Of a stretch of 64,000 nt of DNA, positions 37,535 to 48,946 are shown in pieces. This DNA comes from Perkinsus chesapeaki (Eukaryota > Perkinsozoa > Perkinsida > Perkinsidae), in contig JAAPAO010000117.1 in the NCBI GenBank assembly GCA_013115145.1, positions 1 to 64,000 of the forward strand, given 5' to 3'. Made by a program: the position numbers and the translations under genes. Position 1 is the first letter of the stretch; each line of letters begins with the position of its first letter. The notes beneath the pieces are model-generated. The model was not told the DNA's origin, did no database searches, and saw nothing but the letters and a program-made list of their open reading frames with translations.

Positions 37535-40500
37535 TTAAAGAAGACCATGTGCACAACGTTTGGCGGGTCCATTACACTCATTCCCTTCACGATAGGTTTC
37601 ATCGTCATAATTGTTATCATCACAATTATCATTAGGAGAACGAAGCTTATGAGTTAGTCTAAACCACCAAAGGCTAACAGCTCCAGCACGACTAAGGCGA
37701 TGTACCATGCACATGAATGGGACCAGTACGAGAACTGTTAAAGCACTACCAAACATCCATTTAACAGCACTATCTGATGGGAGGTCTGAGTTATTGGTAA
37801 TAAAACCAGTAATAACAAATACAATACTAGCTAATAAAAGTGATAGAATAGTCATATCAATACGATCTTGAAGGCTGAGCCACATAAAGCCAGAACCGTG
37901 ACCAGTGCGGCAGCCTATCTCGAGGAAGAAACTCCAAACTGCCTCTCGACATTGCTTGTCAGTTATGCATCCGGCTGTATCTAGTGGGGTTAGACCTTCG
38001 TAATTGGTGATATTAGGTGAGCCATGACCTAAAGAAGATATGCATGTTATTATGGCGTGATTAAGAAGGGCAGACCTGATTTGTAGAGTATAGTACAGCA
38101 TGCTCTAATGAGATGGCTTGGACATTGTACTGTTGCCCAATGTAATGCAGTTCCTCCTTTATTATGGGGAAGTACCATATCGATACACCGTGATGGTCCT
38201 TTACATGTACTTGGACCACCAATAGGCCTCTCAGGTGCCCCACAAGATGCACGCCGCGGAGGGGTCGATGCCACTAAACATGCAGGTTGTTGGCAGTTAT
38301 GTACAGGCAACTTTACCTCGCTTATTCGTCTCCTCAGTCGTTATAGTAGGCATTGTAGATAACATAGGTATCGAGCTCCTAGGTGATACATACATTATCA
38401 TGATGACCATCCCCAAGCCCCCTACTTTGGTATAAGATCTCGTCTATGATGACTTGGTACATGTATTCGTCCTAATCGTCTTGCATGATGTGCCATTAAC
38501 TCTACACAGCTAAGGTTGCCTGCCATAATAGCCAGCTGGACCGGAGCCAAGGATCCAGTGCACACCATCCTCCCTGAGCAATAGATTCATTGTAATCATC
38601 ACTATAATGTCGCTACTGACCCATCATCTCAGTGGCCTGGTCTGTAGTTGTTGGCCTATCTGACGGTGTGCACTCATCGGCAGGATTGTCAAATGGGTTC
38701 ACGCCAGCCTCCATGAATACACGACATAGTCTAGTGCATCCAGCCCAGGCTGCTTGCCCAAAAAGTATAAGTTTTTTCTGTGGTGAGCACTCCCTGAGTA
38801 ATCTTCGTATGTGTCCTTCTCTCAATGGGCCAACACCTAGCTCATCGGCTATAATGCTCCATGGTAACACCTGGTGTACTGCATCTCTTAGCATCATATC
38901 ACCTACTAGCTCACCAGTGTTGGGGCACTGTCCCTCAAGACACGTCGATTGATTCGAGCTGATGTGTCTATTATACGGAGAATGTCTCTGTCAAATGCTA
39001 TGGACAACAGGCGTCTCAAACCACGGCATGAAGATGTCGGTCTGTCTGATGACCGTGGCCTCAAAGACTGGCGCAACACACTAGTGATTTGAGGGTACCT
39101 AAACAGCAGCAGCAGCATCGCCGTTCGGAGAGGGTGATTGGCGGCAATGTTATTACCCAGGGCAGATATCCCTCTTCTGGGACTGTAGCTCGGCTGCTGA
39201 GGTATCACGGTATTTATCAATAGCAACAACTAATCGACGATAGATGTCCCCACCAGCACGCATAGGAGAGGTCACTATCTCAAGACCTATTACGAGCAGC
39301 AGCAGCAGCGTGCTACTACTACCAACTATCAGGCTTGGCGGTACTACTCACCATAGACGCCCCGAGCTAGCTGGTCCTGTGCTTCATCCAGAGATTGGAC
39401 ATGAGCCTCCATAAGCTGTTTAACTCTAAGGAGGCCATGGTCTTCTAGTGTGACTGGTGTAGAGCAATGAGCAAGATGGGAAGCTCTTGATGATGTTAGC
39501 ATTAAAGGGTTATGTTGGGCGGCTGCGGCGGCGGTGGTGACAGGCACACCACCACAGAATGCTGCTGCAGACCTCGGCCTTACTGCACTGTAGCACTGGG
39601 ACAGTACCACAGCGCAGGAATAAAGGTCCATGGCCTGATAGATGGTCAGTTGATGAAGACGAACAAACATGCAGTCGTTCACAAGATTACCAGCTCAGAC
39701 ATCGGCGGCGCACCACGCTGGTGAGCGTCCATTGGACTAGGTAGAACCGCATCAGGTGGAGATGGGAAGGGGGATGCTGCTGCTGCTGGCTGGGCAGTTG
39801 AGATGATACCCATTACTGAGTTACCAAAGCTGGACTGTTGGGCCCATCTCTGGATCTATAGTCCGAGTGTCTTGTATCTATGAAGTACTATCCTACTTGC
39901 TCCGGTGATGCCCAACCAACAATCTTCAATAGTGATGACCAGTCTGGTACGGGCCCTACACCAGAAGACTGCTGCTGCTGTTGTTGCTGCAAGTGATCAT
40001 CATCCTTAGCGGGCCCGCCTTCTAAAGGAGGTCGAGGCGATGGTCTATTACCATCTGGGGAGGTTGTTGTCGTGTTTTCTAATTAATACAAATGGTGTCG
40101 TTGGATGGGGCGGCGGTGGCGGCAGTTACCCTGTTCAGTAGCAGGATGCATGCTCTCTACAGTAGCCGCAGCCCAATCCATCAAGGCTACCGTTCTACTA
40201 TATTGACTCGGAGGAGCGGCGGCATCATCATCATCATCATCATCATCGAAGATAACACTCCTGCCATCTACCGTTGTATTACTGTTAGTCCCCTTCATAA
40301 TGACTATACTCCTTGGGTTGATATTGTGGTGTATAACACCAACATCATGAGCAGCCTCCACCTAAGTAGGTAACATGCAGCCGAAGCAGTGGTCTAGATG
40401 ATGATGATGATGATGAAGAGGAGAAGTAGTAGCAGGTACTACTGCTGACAGGAGGGCTGCCATGAGACCCTGTGCCTCCCCTAAAGAGTATGGTTGCCTT

Positions 40501-41950
40501 CTACCTTCTATAATATCCTACAGCCAACAGTCTCCTAGAATATGTCACTGGAAACTGGAATGCTCCTACCTCAAGCTCCTGCTCTAGAGTTGGGCCCTCG
40601 AACATGTCCATAACAGAGTACCGCAGTCCAGAGTCGGTACTGCCACAATGTATCCATCGAGGGAACGGTGGTGGAGCAGCAGCAGCAGAACGGGTGTCTC
40701 GAGCCCCCTCTGGTGTATTAGAACCGCCGCCGCCCTCGAGGCGGCTCAGGTCACTGCTGGTCACGATGTTCTCACCTATAGTAAATCCAATAACAGCAGC
40801 AGTTGCTGCTGCGGTTGGTGGTTATGGTTACTTAGATATTTGTGTACTTTACACTCATTCATTATCATTGATGTCTCCCCATCAGTCTGTGGCCTGTAGA
40901 ACACCTTAACAGCTACTAGTTGGACAACAACAACTGAAGCAGCAGCAGCATCTGTGGGGATAACTTCATTGACACCGTCTCGGGGGCCATTAAGAGATGC
41001 CACGCTGGAGACCATGGACTAAACCAGTAGTGGCTCCACTAACGCCTCCACCTGTTTAGTTACCTGCTGCTTTTCGTTAGCCTTTGAGCGTGCTGATGAT
41101 GATGGTATGATCAAAGGCGTCGATGATGATGATGCAAGTGATGACCTTCTACCAGGCTGATGATGTTGTTGTCCTCCTCCACCCCCGCCACTGCTGAGTC
41201 TGTCTGGTGTATCCTCTAGACGACACTTGAATATAACAGATCTAGTCCCAGACCATAGGACATCTAATATGGTATAGACCCTTCCTATCCTTAGGCCTCT
41301 AACACCTGGACCTCCACCATCATACCCATCAAGGAGTATACTAGCATCCCCTAAAACAAAAACAGTGCATCCTCAGCAATTGGAGTTGTGGCTCCAGGTC
41401 GTGTATGAATCACTACTGCCGCCGGTCTCTATAAAAGCCTCGATAGCCCTGTCTAGGACACTCTCCACATCTCTCAATGCTGTTGGCAGTAGCCTATGAT
41501 CCCTTAGAAAATGATGGACCTATTATCATAGTGAGTAGCCTCTTCAGTGTCGTCGTCGTCGTCGTCTATTCAACTCACTTCGCTCTGAACCACAGTTTGA
41601 TCCAACTCCACAGCTGTGATGCATGCCAATGCTCTAACTGTGGCATCCTGTACCATCTCCCATACAACTTCACCGATGATGTCATCCAGTGCCTATCTAT
41701 AACAATAGAGCACCCTACTAGAGCACCCACACCTACGCTCCACGGGCAGGCCACACCGCCGCTTTCCATGATAGCAGCAGCCCTACGGTCCGTCTTAGGC
41801 ACCAGATCCACACCGTGAGTTGCTGGAATTCTGAGTACAGCTGTAGCGAGCTGAATGGGTGTTGTTGTTATGAGGTTTGTTACTGTGAGAGAGGCTTACC
41901 TTAAGTGAGCTGGTTATCTTGGACGTGAACTGCGGTGTGCTGCGGTGCAT
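37535..41950 (-). CDS. Pseudokinase with ankyrin repeats and two C-terminal membrane segments
   Basis: Many short exons chain on the minus strand. An N-terminal helical region (DDIIGEVVWEMVQDATVRA) precedes a kinase fold. That fold has LRIGRVYTILDVLWSGTRSV (degenerate glycine loop), a Ser/His/Gly-rich insert, VAVKVFYR (beta-3 lysine present), MNECKVHKYL (alpha-C Glu) and YSVMDMFEGPTLEQEL (hinge). The catalytic loop is IHHNINPRSIVI instead of HRDLKPxN, and LMDWAAA replaces DFG, so the catalytic Asp and Lys and the Mg-binding Asn are lost. After the C-lobe come ankyrin-like repeats (LILFGQAAWAGCTRLCRVFME, GGTALHWATVQC, NYEGLTPLDTAG). Two hydrophobic helices follow (TILSLLLASIVFVITGFI and MFGSALTVLVLVPFMCMV). 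The start ATG 41950 is tentative and lies 15 nt past the stop of the upstream gene. It could be two genes, but no start or stop between the parts is convincing. Confidence 0.6.
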
Positions 41951-41964
41951 TTTGGGTACATTGT

Positions 41965-43767
41965 TCAATAATAGTTTTTGACAGTATCCAAGGCCTCGGA
42001 TGATAGGATCCCTATTCAGTAGGGTAGCTCTAGTACGCCATCTGTACAGACCGCAGCAGGTTCGATCGTTGTTGCCTATCTGGCACTGGTGTGGCAGTGG
42101 TATACCTAGCTTCCAGGGCATGATCAATGGTCCTTAGGTCGGTAATGCATCTGGCTATTGCAGCGGCTGGTGATGAGAATAGCTTTGCCAGAGTCCACAA
42201 TACCTATGGGGAGTGGTATACTGCTGTCGTTCTAGCGAACATTGGATACATTCAGACTTTCCGTCCGTTTGGTATCATTATAGATATGTTGATAATAGTT
42301 ATAAACCTCACGGGACCACATACGTTTGGCTGTCTTGTAAAAATCTTGCTTATCACCACCAGCGTATTTGAGTATATCAGAGTTAAGTGACTCTTTATAA
42401 GGGTTTAGTGCTTTGGTTAGCAACCCTTCTTCACTCTCCACTTGCCATAGCACCGATGCTTCTATTATCCGCCCTTGTGGAAGTGATACCGCCACATCTA
42501 GTTTAACCTCCCCTTGACTGTACCGTACAGCCTCCTCCAAGGTCATGCTTAATCCATTACTGTTGCCCAGTACCTATAATAATATGCAACAGCAGCAGCA
42601 GCCGCAACCTTAAGTGGTGACCAATGGTACCTTCCGACCGGCTATTATCTCTTTAGGAGACCAACGGAGCTTAGGGAAACTGCTGACCCACTGGCGAAAG
42701 AACTCATATTCAGTCATAGCCCTGTCCCTCTGTGCAGCCCCGCCAGATGACACCCTAGAGGTAAGCTTTGATGGTGACTGTGCCCTCCCCATTGACAGTA
42801 TCCAATGCTTGTAGGTTGTGCTCCATTGGGCCTCGACAGAGTGTCTAGAGTCCAGGCATGGTGCCTTACGCAGCACATGCTCACTCAGAAGGCCCTCGGC
42901 CAGCAGTCTTGACAACTAAAACATAACATAATTATAAAGGAAGAACCCTAAGTAGTACTACTTGTCTATATACATGTGGTCCATCATACCCTACCAGCTT
43001 CCTTCCGACATAGTCCCACTTTCCCATACCAGTAATAGAGCTCAGGGTTGTGTTAGGATGTAACCCACATTTGAGTTCTAGGAAAGATACTCCATGGACG
43101 AGCTTTGCCGTTGCAGCTTTTTGAGTGATCCTGTGAGGCTCTTTAGGATAGGTGGCGGATGCTGCCTGGATGTTAAGGATGTTCAAAATGATTCTTTGGA
43201 GCTCAGCCGTGAACACTCTGGCGGTCACGTCACTAGGCTTCTCTAGGTAAATCTGATCTACTTATCAATGTACCCTTAGGAAACCCTGTCTGACTTTCTC
43301 AAAGACGTCAATGTCCCCCCAGTACTTGAATGCCAGGTAACGGTAGCTGCCTACTGGGGCAGGCGTATCTTTCCCCATTGTTATTAGCTCTACAACCTCC
43401 TTCAAAGCTGGGGAGTATCTTATCAGATTAGCTTAACCCGGTTTAGCTGTTGAGATGTACTGTAGGTTTACGTCCTGGCATCTAATGGATGTGTTAACCT
43501 AGAGTCCCCTCTAAGGCCAGTATCCTCTTCCTTAATACTTTCAACATACATTCTACTGGCCATACTAGTCTAAAACAATGTCTAACGCTGGATAGTGGAT
43601 GATAACCTACCCTCTTCATCTGTCCAAAGGCATCCCTGCTGGCTAAGGATGCCAGCTCCTCTTGTTTACTATCGACGCTCCTAGAACTAAGTGGCTGCTG
43701 TTGGGTGTCACAAGGACCACCACCTGCGCGACTGCAGCCAGAGCTGGTCCAGTGCAGAGGAGGCATT
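41965..43767 (-). CDS. Nucleotidyltransferase-like protein (GS..DID signature)
   Basis: Exons join in frame from ATG 43767. The key segment is APVGSYRYLAFKYWGDIDVF: G-S, ten residues, then D-I-D, which is the pol-beta-type nucleotidyltransferase signature hG[GS]x(9-13)Dh[DE]. Downstream are FLELKCGLHPN, GKWDYVGRKLVGYDG, LRWSPKEIIAGRK and LEEAVRYSQGEVKLDVAVSL, then a helical end (WTLAKLFSSPAAAIARC). Two introns are extremely short: 21 nt (43253-43273, removing in-frame TGA and TAA) and 25 nt (42012-42036). I recall similar GDID proteins from protists and large DNA viruses, but that is memory, not a search. Substrate unknown. It sits head-to-tail, 15 nt upstream of the pseudokinase gene, so the two may form one transcript or even one protein. 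Confidence 0.55.
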
Positions 43768-44092
43768 AACACTAACCAGGAGGGGCTTCAGTTATCAACT
43801 CAACGAGGTTCATTTGACCTTATTTCTAGATCCCCGGTTCGATAAAAATATGAAAAAGGCAAACGTGACACCGCGCTGTAGCGGAGCGATGCACTGACGT
43901 CACAGCAAGGACGCAACTCATTCTTAGGCAAATCGTTTTCTGATAGAGAACTCTCATTATGGGATCGCGCTTGAAATGTGAGGTTCAGGGAATATGTAGT
44001 TATCTAGGTATAGCCAAATAGAAGTAATAGAAACGTTCGGTCTTACCGCAGATGGACGGTGGATGTATAGAGTCATTTGTTATTATTAAATC
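43768..44092. promoter_or_regulatory. Divergent intergenic region
   Basis: This 325-bp gap lies between the starts of the nucleotidyltransferase-like gene (minus) and the Sec7 gene (plus). It contains two short CRE-like TGACGTCA/GTGAC elements near 43866 and 43898, but nothing diagnostic. Confidence 0.35.
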
Positions 44093-47000
44093 ATGGCCAC
44101 TGCTGCCGCCACGGCTTTACCTGGGGGTAGTACAACACTTACAGTACACTCTACAATAGGTGGAGGAGGAGGGCCATCACCAACAGCAGGGATGCATATA
44201 CCTGGCGGTGGTATTAAAAGTGTGATGTCGACATTATCACAATCTCCAACAGCAACTACATCTAAAGCTGATCTAGAGCTTAGAAAGATTATTGACGCTG
44301 GTAATGTAACCTACTGGGAATCCTGCTAGCATGAGCCTAAGATTCGTTCACTCATAGGTGTATTACGATTTAATAACTCCGCTAAGGATGGTATACAATA
44401 TTTAATATCAGCTGGTGTATTAGATGATGATCCAGCTGAGATTGCAGAGTTCCTGGCCAAACAGGAGAATTTAGACAAGCATGTTATCGGAGAATATCTT
44501 GTAATAAGGTTAATGGTGTTAAAAGGTGATGGAATGATATCAGGGCAAGGATAATGAATTCAACGTTGCAGTATTGAATCGTTTCGCTCAACTATTCGAC
44601 TATCGTGGACTACCGCCAGATGAGGCCCTCAGGCTATTCATGTGCAGGTGAGTCTGAAGTATCTAGTCTGAAATATAGCCTTTGTTTAGATTTGCCATGC
44701 CTGGTGAGGCACAACAGGTGTATCGTATCTTAGAACGTTTCTCAACGTATTACGCAGCAACATCCACTTCACTTAATCGTGACCAAGTTCATGTAGGCCT
44801 CTCTACACCAAGTTCCTCTATTACTACTAGATACTAGCATATGCTCTTATTATGCTTAATGTTGATGCTCATAACCCCCAAGTTACTGATAAAATGACAA
44901 GGGATCAGTTTATTAAGAATACCATGCCTGAAGTTAGCCCAGGGTGCACTGCAGAGGAGCTTGGACAAATGTGATGGATATTATATAGTATATTGTTATT
45001 AACCAACCTCATATAGGTATGATAGAATAGTTGCCAAGGAGTTCCGACCAGATACTACACCACAGGAACTGATGTAATAAAGGGAAGGCGGGGTTGGTGA
45101 TGGTGGTGGTGGACGCTGTTGGGTATAGGTATGTGAGGCTGGCAAAGAACCCTCAGTATTCGGCAGATGAGAAAAATGTAGCAGCAACGCCTGAAGAGAT
45201 ACAGCGGATGAAAGTTGGTGATAACTTTCTCAAGTTTGGCAGACGTGGCCGTCCGCATGCCCGGCGGGTTTTCCTATCGGAGGTAGTACTAGGGTTAACG
45301 GTGGGGTAGGGGGGTCATGGTTTCTCAGGATGAGACCAGGATATGTTGGGTTGAGCCTACAGACTCCCGGGGAGGGCGTCTAGGATCGTTATTGAACCAC
45401 GATGCCGCAATGCCGCGCAGTAGGCCTACTACGGCTGGAGGCAGACCCTCCACAGCACCGGCCACTACTACCAATGGTGGTGGAGGCTCTGTGGGAGGGA
45501 AGAGTCCAGCTGCTCATAGCGAGTTAATGGTCTCGGGGAAGGCGATGCCAATAGCAGGTAGGGGATATAGCAGGGTCTAGCAGGAAGAAGTATGGTCATG
45601 CAGGAGCGGGAGATCTGGCCACCTCGGGAGCATCGGCAACGCACCATCTACGTAACATAAGGCTTGATGAAGTTACAGGGCTATGTGTTGGAACATCGGG
45701 ATCTAGTGTATTCCGAAAGCAATGGGTACCCGAGGCCTTGGAGGATAGATGCTTCTCTATAATAACTGAGAAGAGATCTCTTGATTTACAGGTGATCATC
45801 GTCATCATGTTATCATCTACCATATGTGTCTACCCCTGACATTGTTACCTTCCCCTCCATTAGGCCCCAGCAGCGGTGGATATGCGTATGTGGTTGCGGT
45901 TCTTCCATTATGTACTGTCTGAAAGGGAAGCTAAGATACGGGCAGCAGCAGACCCTGTTAAGGAAGCCCAGGAAATGCAGCGTGCTGGGGCTAAGAGACT
46001 TAGGATATGGAAGGAAGAGATACTACCCAATTGGGCCAAACATTGGACCACTGGTATGCTGCTGGTGTTGAGGGGGGTAGAGAGTAAGGCTACGAGGTCA
46101 TCAGGTGCACAGGCTGGCTCGGGGACACAGGGTAGGAACCCTGATGGTTTCCGCAGTAGAGGGTTACGTATGTTGGAGAATGCCACACATAGGATAATAG
46201 TTAGTGACAAGCAGCCCAATGAGGCTTTAACATTTCAAATGTTCTATTCTGGTGGATTTGCCTTGGATAGAGGGCAGAGGCTTGAGACGGCCCGGACACC
46301 GACGTTGGTCAATCTATGGCTTGAAGGTAGTAATAGGGTAATCTGCGGTGGTGGGGGATGTACCAGCGTTAGGTCTGCCACCTGCATTAAGGTGTAAGAT
46401 ATGGCCAATAGCTATAGGAAACAACCTGAGGATTAATTCTGACACCTTTGCTACCTTGACCCGGAAAGTGCATCGAGCCGAGAGGAAGAATTCGTGGAGT
46501 AAATCACAACAGACTTATCTCACACGATTCAAAAACGACCTAGAGTCCGACTTGGTGCAGACTTTTATTGGAAAGGTGGTGGAGTGGCTGCATACCTTTG
46601 GCACTAGAGAGCAGCTGGAAGGGTTCCTGGATGCTGCTACTGAAGATGGGTATAGGAAACTAAGGGCACATGAGAGCATTATGGATGACCAAGGCATGAT
46701 GAGGGCTAAGTCTAGTGGGTCGGATGATGACGATGATGATGATGAGGGGTACTTCTGTGAATGTGATAGCGATGACGATATCTATGATAATGATGATGTT
46801 GAAGCGCATCATAGGTCACATAGGTGTGATGATTGTGGTGTAGCAGTGGAGGCCATACCGAGCCCTGCTCATGGATTGGCAACACCTAACACAATAAGAT
46901 CGAGGGCACCATCAGATCCTTCTGGGGCACCACCAACCCATGCTTCTAATGATGCTGCATCTTTGGGGTCTAGAGGGGGCAATTCTACGGTCATTTGTGA

Positions 47001-48053
47001 GAGATGCCGTAAGATAGCTATAAAGAAGAAGTTGAATACCAGAGGGACGTATAACCAGCCATGGGAGACGGCATGGATTGGTGGAGGGAAGTCTGATACT
47101 TCTGATGAGGTAATGACCTGCTCTTACTGGTCTTGGACGGACATATCTCTCTCCTCAGGATGCCCTCATACGGAAGGGCTTATTGATGCTGCTGTCAGAT
47201 CTCATCAAAGCCTTCATCGTCTATAGGTCGGATGTTGGTAACGTTGTTCATCCCTTCATTATTGTTATTATTACATTTTGTTAGGTTATGTTCCTGGTAT
47301 GATATCCCTTTGTACTACTGTATTGGTGAATGTAGGCCCTCGTCCGTTGGGACAGGCCTTCTGTACATTTGCTAATTTAATGCATCAATACTACTTCTTG
47401 GATGTGTATATGGTTAAGAGGAGGAACATGAAGATGCGTTTTGATTTTCTTGAGGTAGTACACTACCTTCCTCCTCCTCCGCTCCCCCTTACTTATCCAT
47501 GCGCACCCCCCATCCAGGTCCTACTGCGCGAGCGTGCACCATTCCTAGAGAAGCACTTCTCTATATTACAGCTGACTCCAGAGGTCTACTTCCTACCGTG
47601 GTTAACTAGTGTCTTCACTAGATGTATGCCGTTCCATGCAGTGTGTCGAATGTGGTAAGTGTTCCTGAGCATGTTCGTGGAGCACCATTAGTCACTTAGG
47701 GATGGATTCCTTCTCCTTGGCGAGGCCCACGTCTTCACGTGCGCACTGGCATTACTGCGATATCACGAGCATGCTTTAATGACATCTGGTTTTGGAGGAT
47801 GTTTAGAGATCCTTACCTCTCCACCAGATGAGAGACTGTTTGATGAGAATAAGTTCTTCGACTATTATATGAAGCTTCCAGAGACTGTGGTGAGTGGCAG
47901 TGGCATTAGTATGCACACACTTCATCGAACTTACTCATTGCTACTTTGTTGATGCATTTTATTTAGGTACCTAATGAACGGCTAGGAGCTTGGATGGCTG
48001 CCCAAAGATTGGGAGAGGAGAAGACTTCTCTATTTGAGCTTCTATTTTCTTAA
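44093..48053 (+). CDS. Sec7 - PH-like - TBC fusion protein (Arf GEF plus RabGAP-like)
   Basis: Sec7 domains activate Arf GTPases and TBC domains inactivate Rabs. After a Gly/Thr-rich start, spliced exons give GIQYLISAGVLDDDPAEIAE, LDKHVIGEYLGKDNEF, RFAMPGEAQQVYR (with the catalytic glutamate in the GEA motif) and YALIMLNVDAHNPQVTD, a full Sec7 domain. A PH-like part follows (MKVGDNFLKFGRRGRPHARR, TRICWVEP, and WLRFFHYVLSE at its end). The TBC part has GLPPALRCKIWPIAIGNNL, a long Asp/Ser and Cys-rich insert, then SDLIKAFIVY and GYVPGMISLCTTVLV, AFCTFANLMHQYYF and PWLTSVFTRCMPF. The usual GYxQGM glutamine is a proline and no IxxDxxR arginine finger is visible, so GAP activity is doubtful. A 24-nt intron (44306-44329) removes an in-frame TAG. 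Confidence 0.8.
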
Positions 48054-48377
48054 TAGTGCTTGTCATCATGGTGATGATACTGCTGCTGCTATGACTGCCT
48101 TAGTACTACTACTGCATTTTCTCTTTTATTATATGTCTCATTACTATTTGCCTGTATGCTATAATCTGACTGTTGATGATGATGATGATGAATATGATGA
48201 TAATAACCCTGTTGTGGTTGTTACTATCCTCCCACTGTGTCCTCCCTTTAACTTTGAATATTTGCAAGTAGCCCCCATCACCATACAATATTATTACTCC
48301 TATACCAATCCACTAGTCTTAAGTTAGTCTATTACAAACCGGGAGTGTTAGAGGAGTTTATTGACCTTGTTGACAGT
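48054..48377. other. Intergenic region with GAT repeat
   Basis: This is AT-rich sequence with a (GAT)n run near 48175-48195. Open frames here are short and featureless. Confidence 0.35.
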
Positions 48378-48928
48378 ATGCTGGTGATTGCCCTTCTTGG
48401 ATTTGTTGTTGTCTGTGTATCACAGACGGGACCACACGAAACGGCTACTGTAGAGGCGGCCATTGAAGAGGCAATGTCCGCTGCTGATGTGAGAGGGACA
48501 GAGCAAGCCGAAAGGATCTCCGCCGAAGTCAGCCTCATAGACATACTCTACCAGAACATTCTGTACATAGATACTCAATATCACCCTTCCGCTATCCGAG
48601 AGGGTACTCGCAGACCCCCGCACCAACGTAACTCGGTGTGAGTACGCTGGTGAACCTGCGGGCCTGTACAAGCCTGGCTTCTGGAGGCAGCATATACTTA
48701 TCTGGAGCACTCGATATAGCTGGGCAAGCCACTGCTGCTACTGTTACCGCGGCTGCTGTGGGTCGGCTATAGGGACTGCTATAGGTTACAGAAGCTGAGA
48801 GTATTGTGTTCCTACGTATGCTGCTACGAATAGCACCAGACATCGAAGAGGTTATCAAAGACTGTGTCCAAGGCCTTATTGTTGTCATGCTACTATCAAT
48901 GGATGCTGTTGAAGTAGTGGTCGAGTAG
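48378..48928 (+). CDS. Possible small secreted or membrane protein, unrecognised
   Basis: ATG 48378 opens with a hydrophobic leader (MLVIALLGFVVVCVSQTG) like a signal peptide. It is followed by an acidic helix (EAAIEEAMSAADVRGTEQAE). A later exon-like stretch reads ESIVFLRMLLRIAPDIEEVI up to TAG 48926-48928, after a plausible AG at about 48787. How the two connect is unclear because three frames are open at 48600-48780, and the minus strand is also open. It lies just upstream of the exostosin-like gene and might be its first exons. Confidence 0.3.
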
Positions 48929-48946
48929 ACTAAGTGGTAGACTAAC

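Noticed and set aside
41965-43767. Viral origin of the nucleotidyltransferase-like gene
   Set aside because: The gene has several spliceosomal introns and host-like composition; resemblance to large-virus proteins is from memory only.
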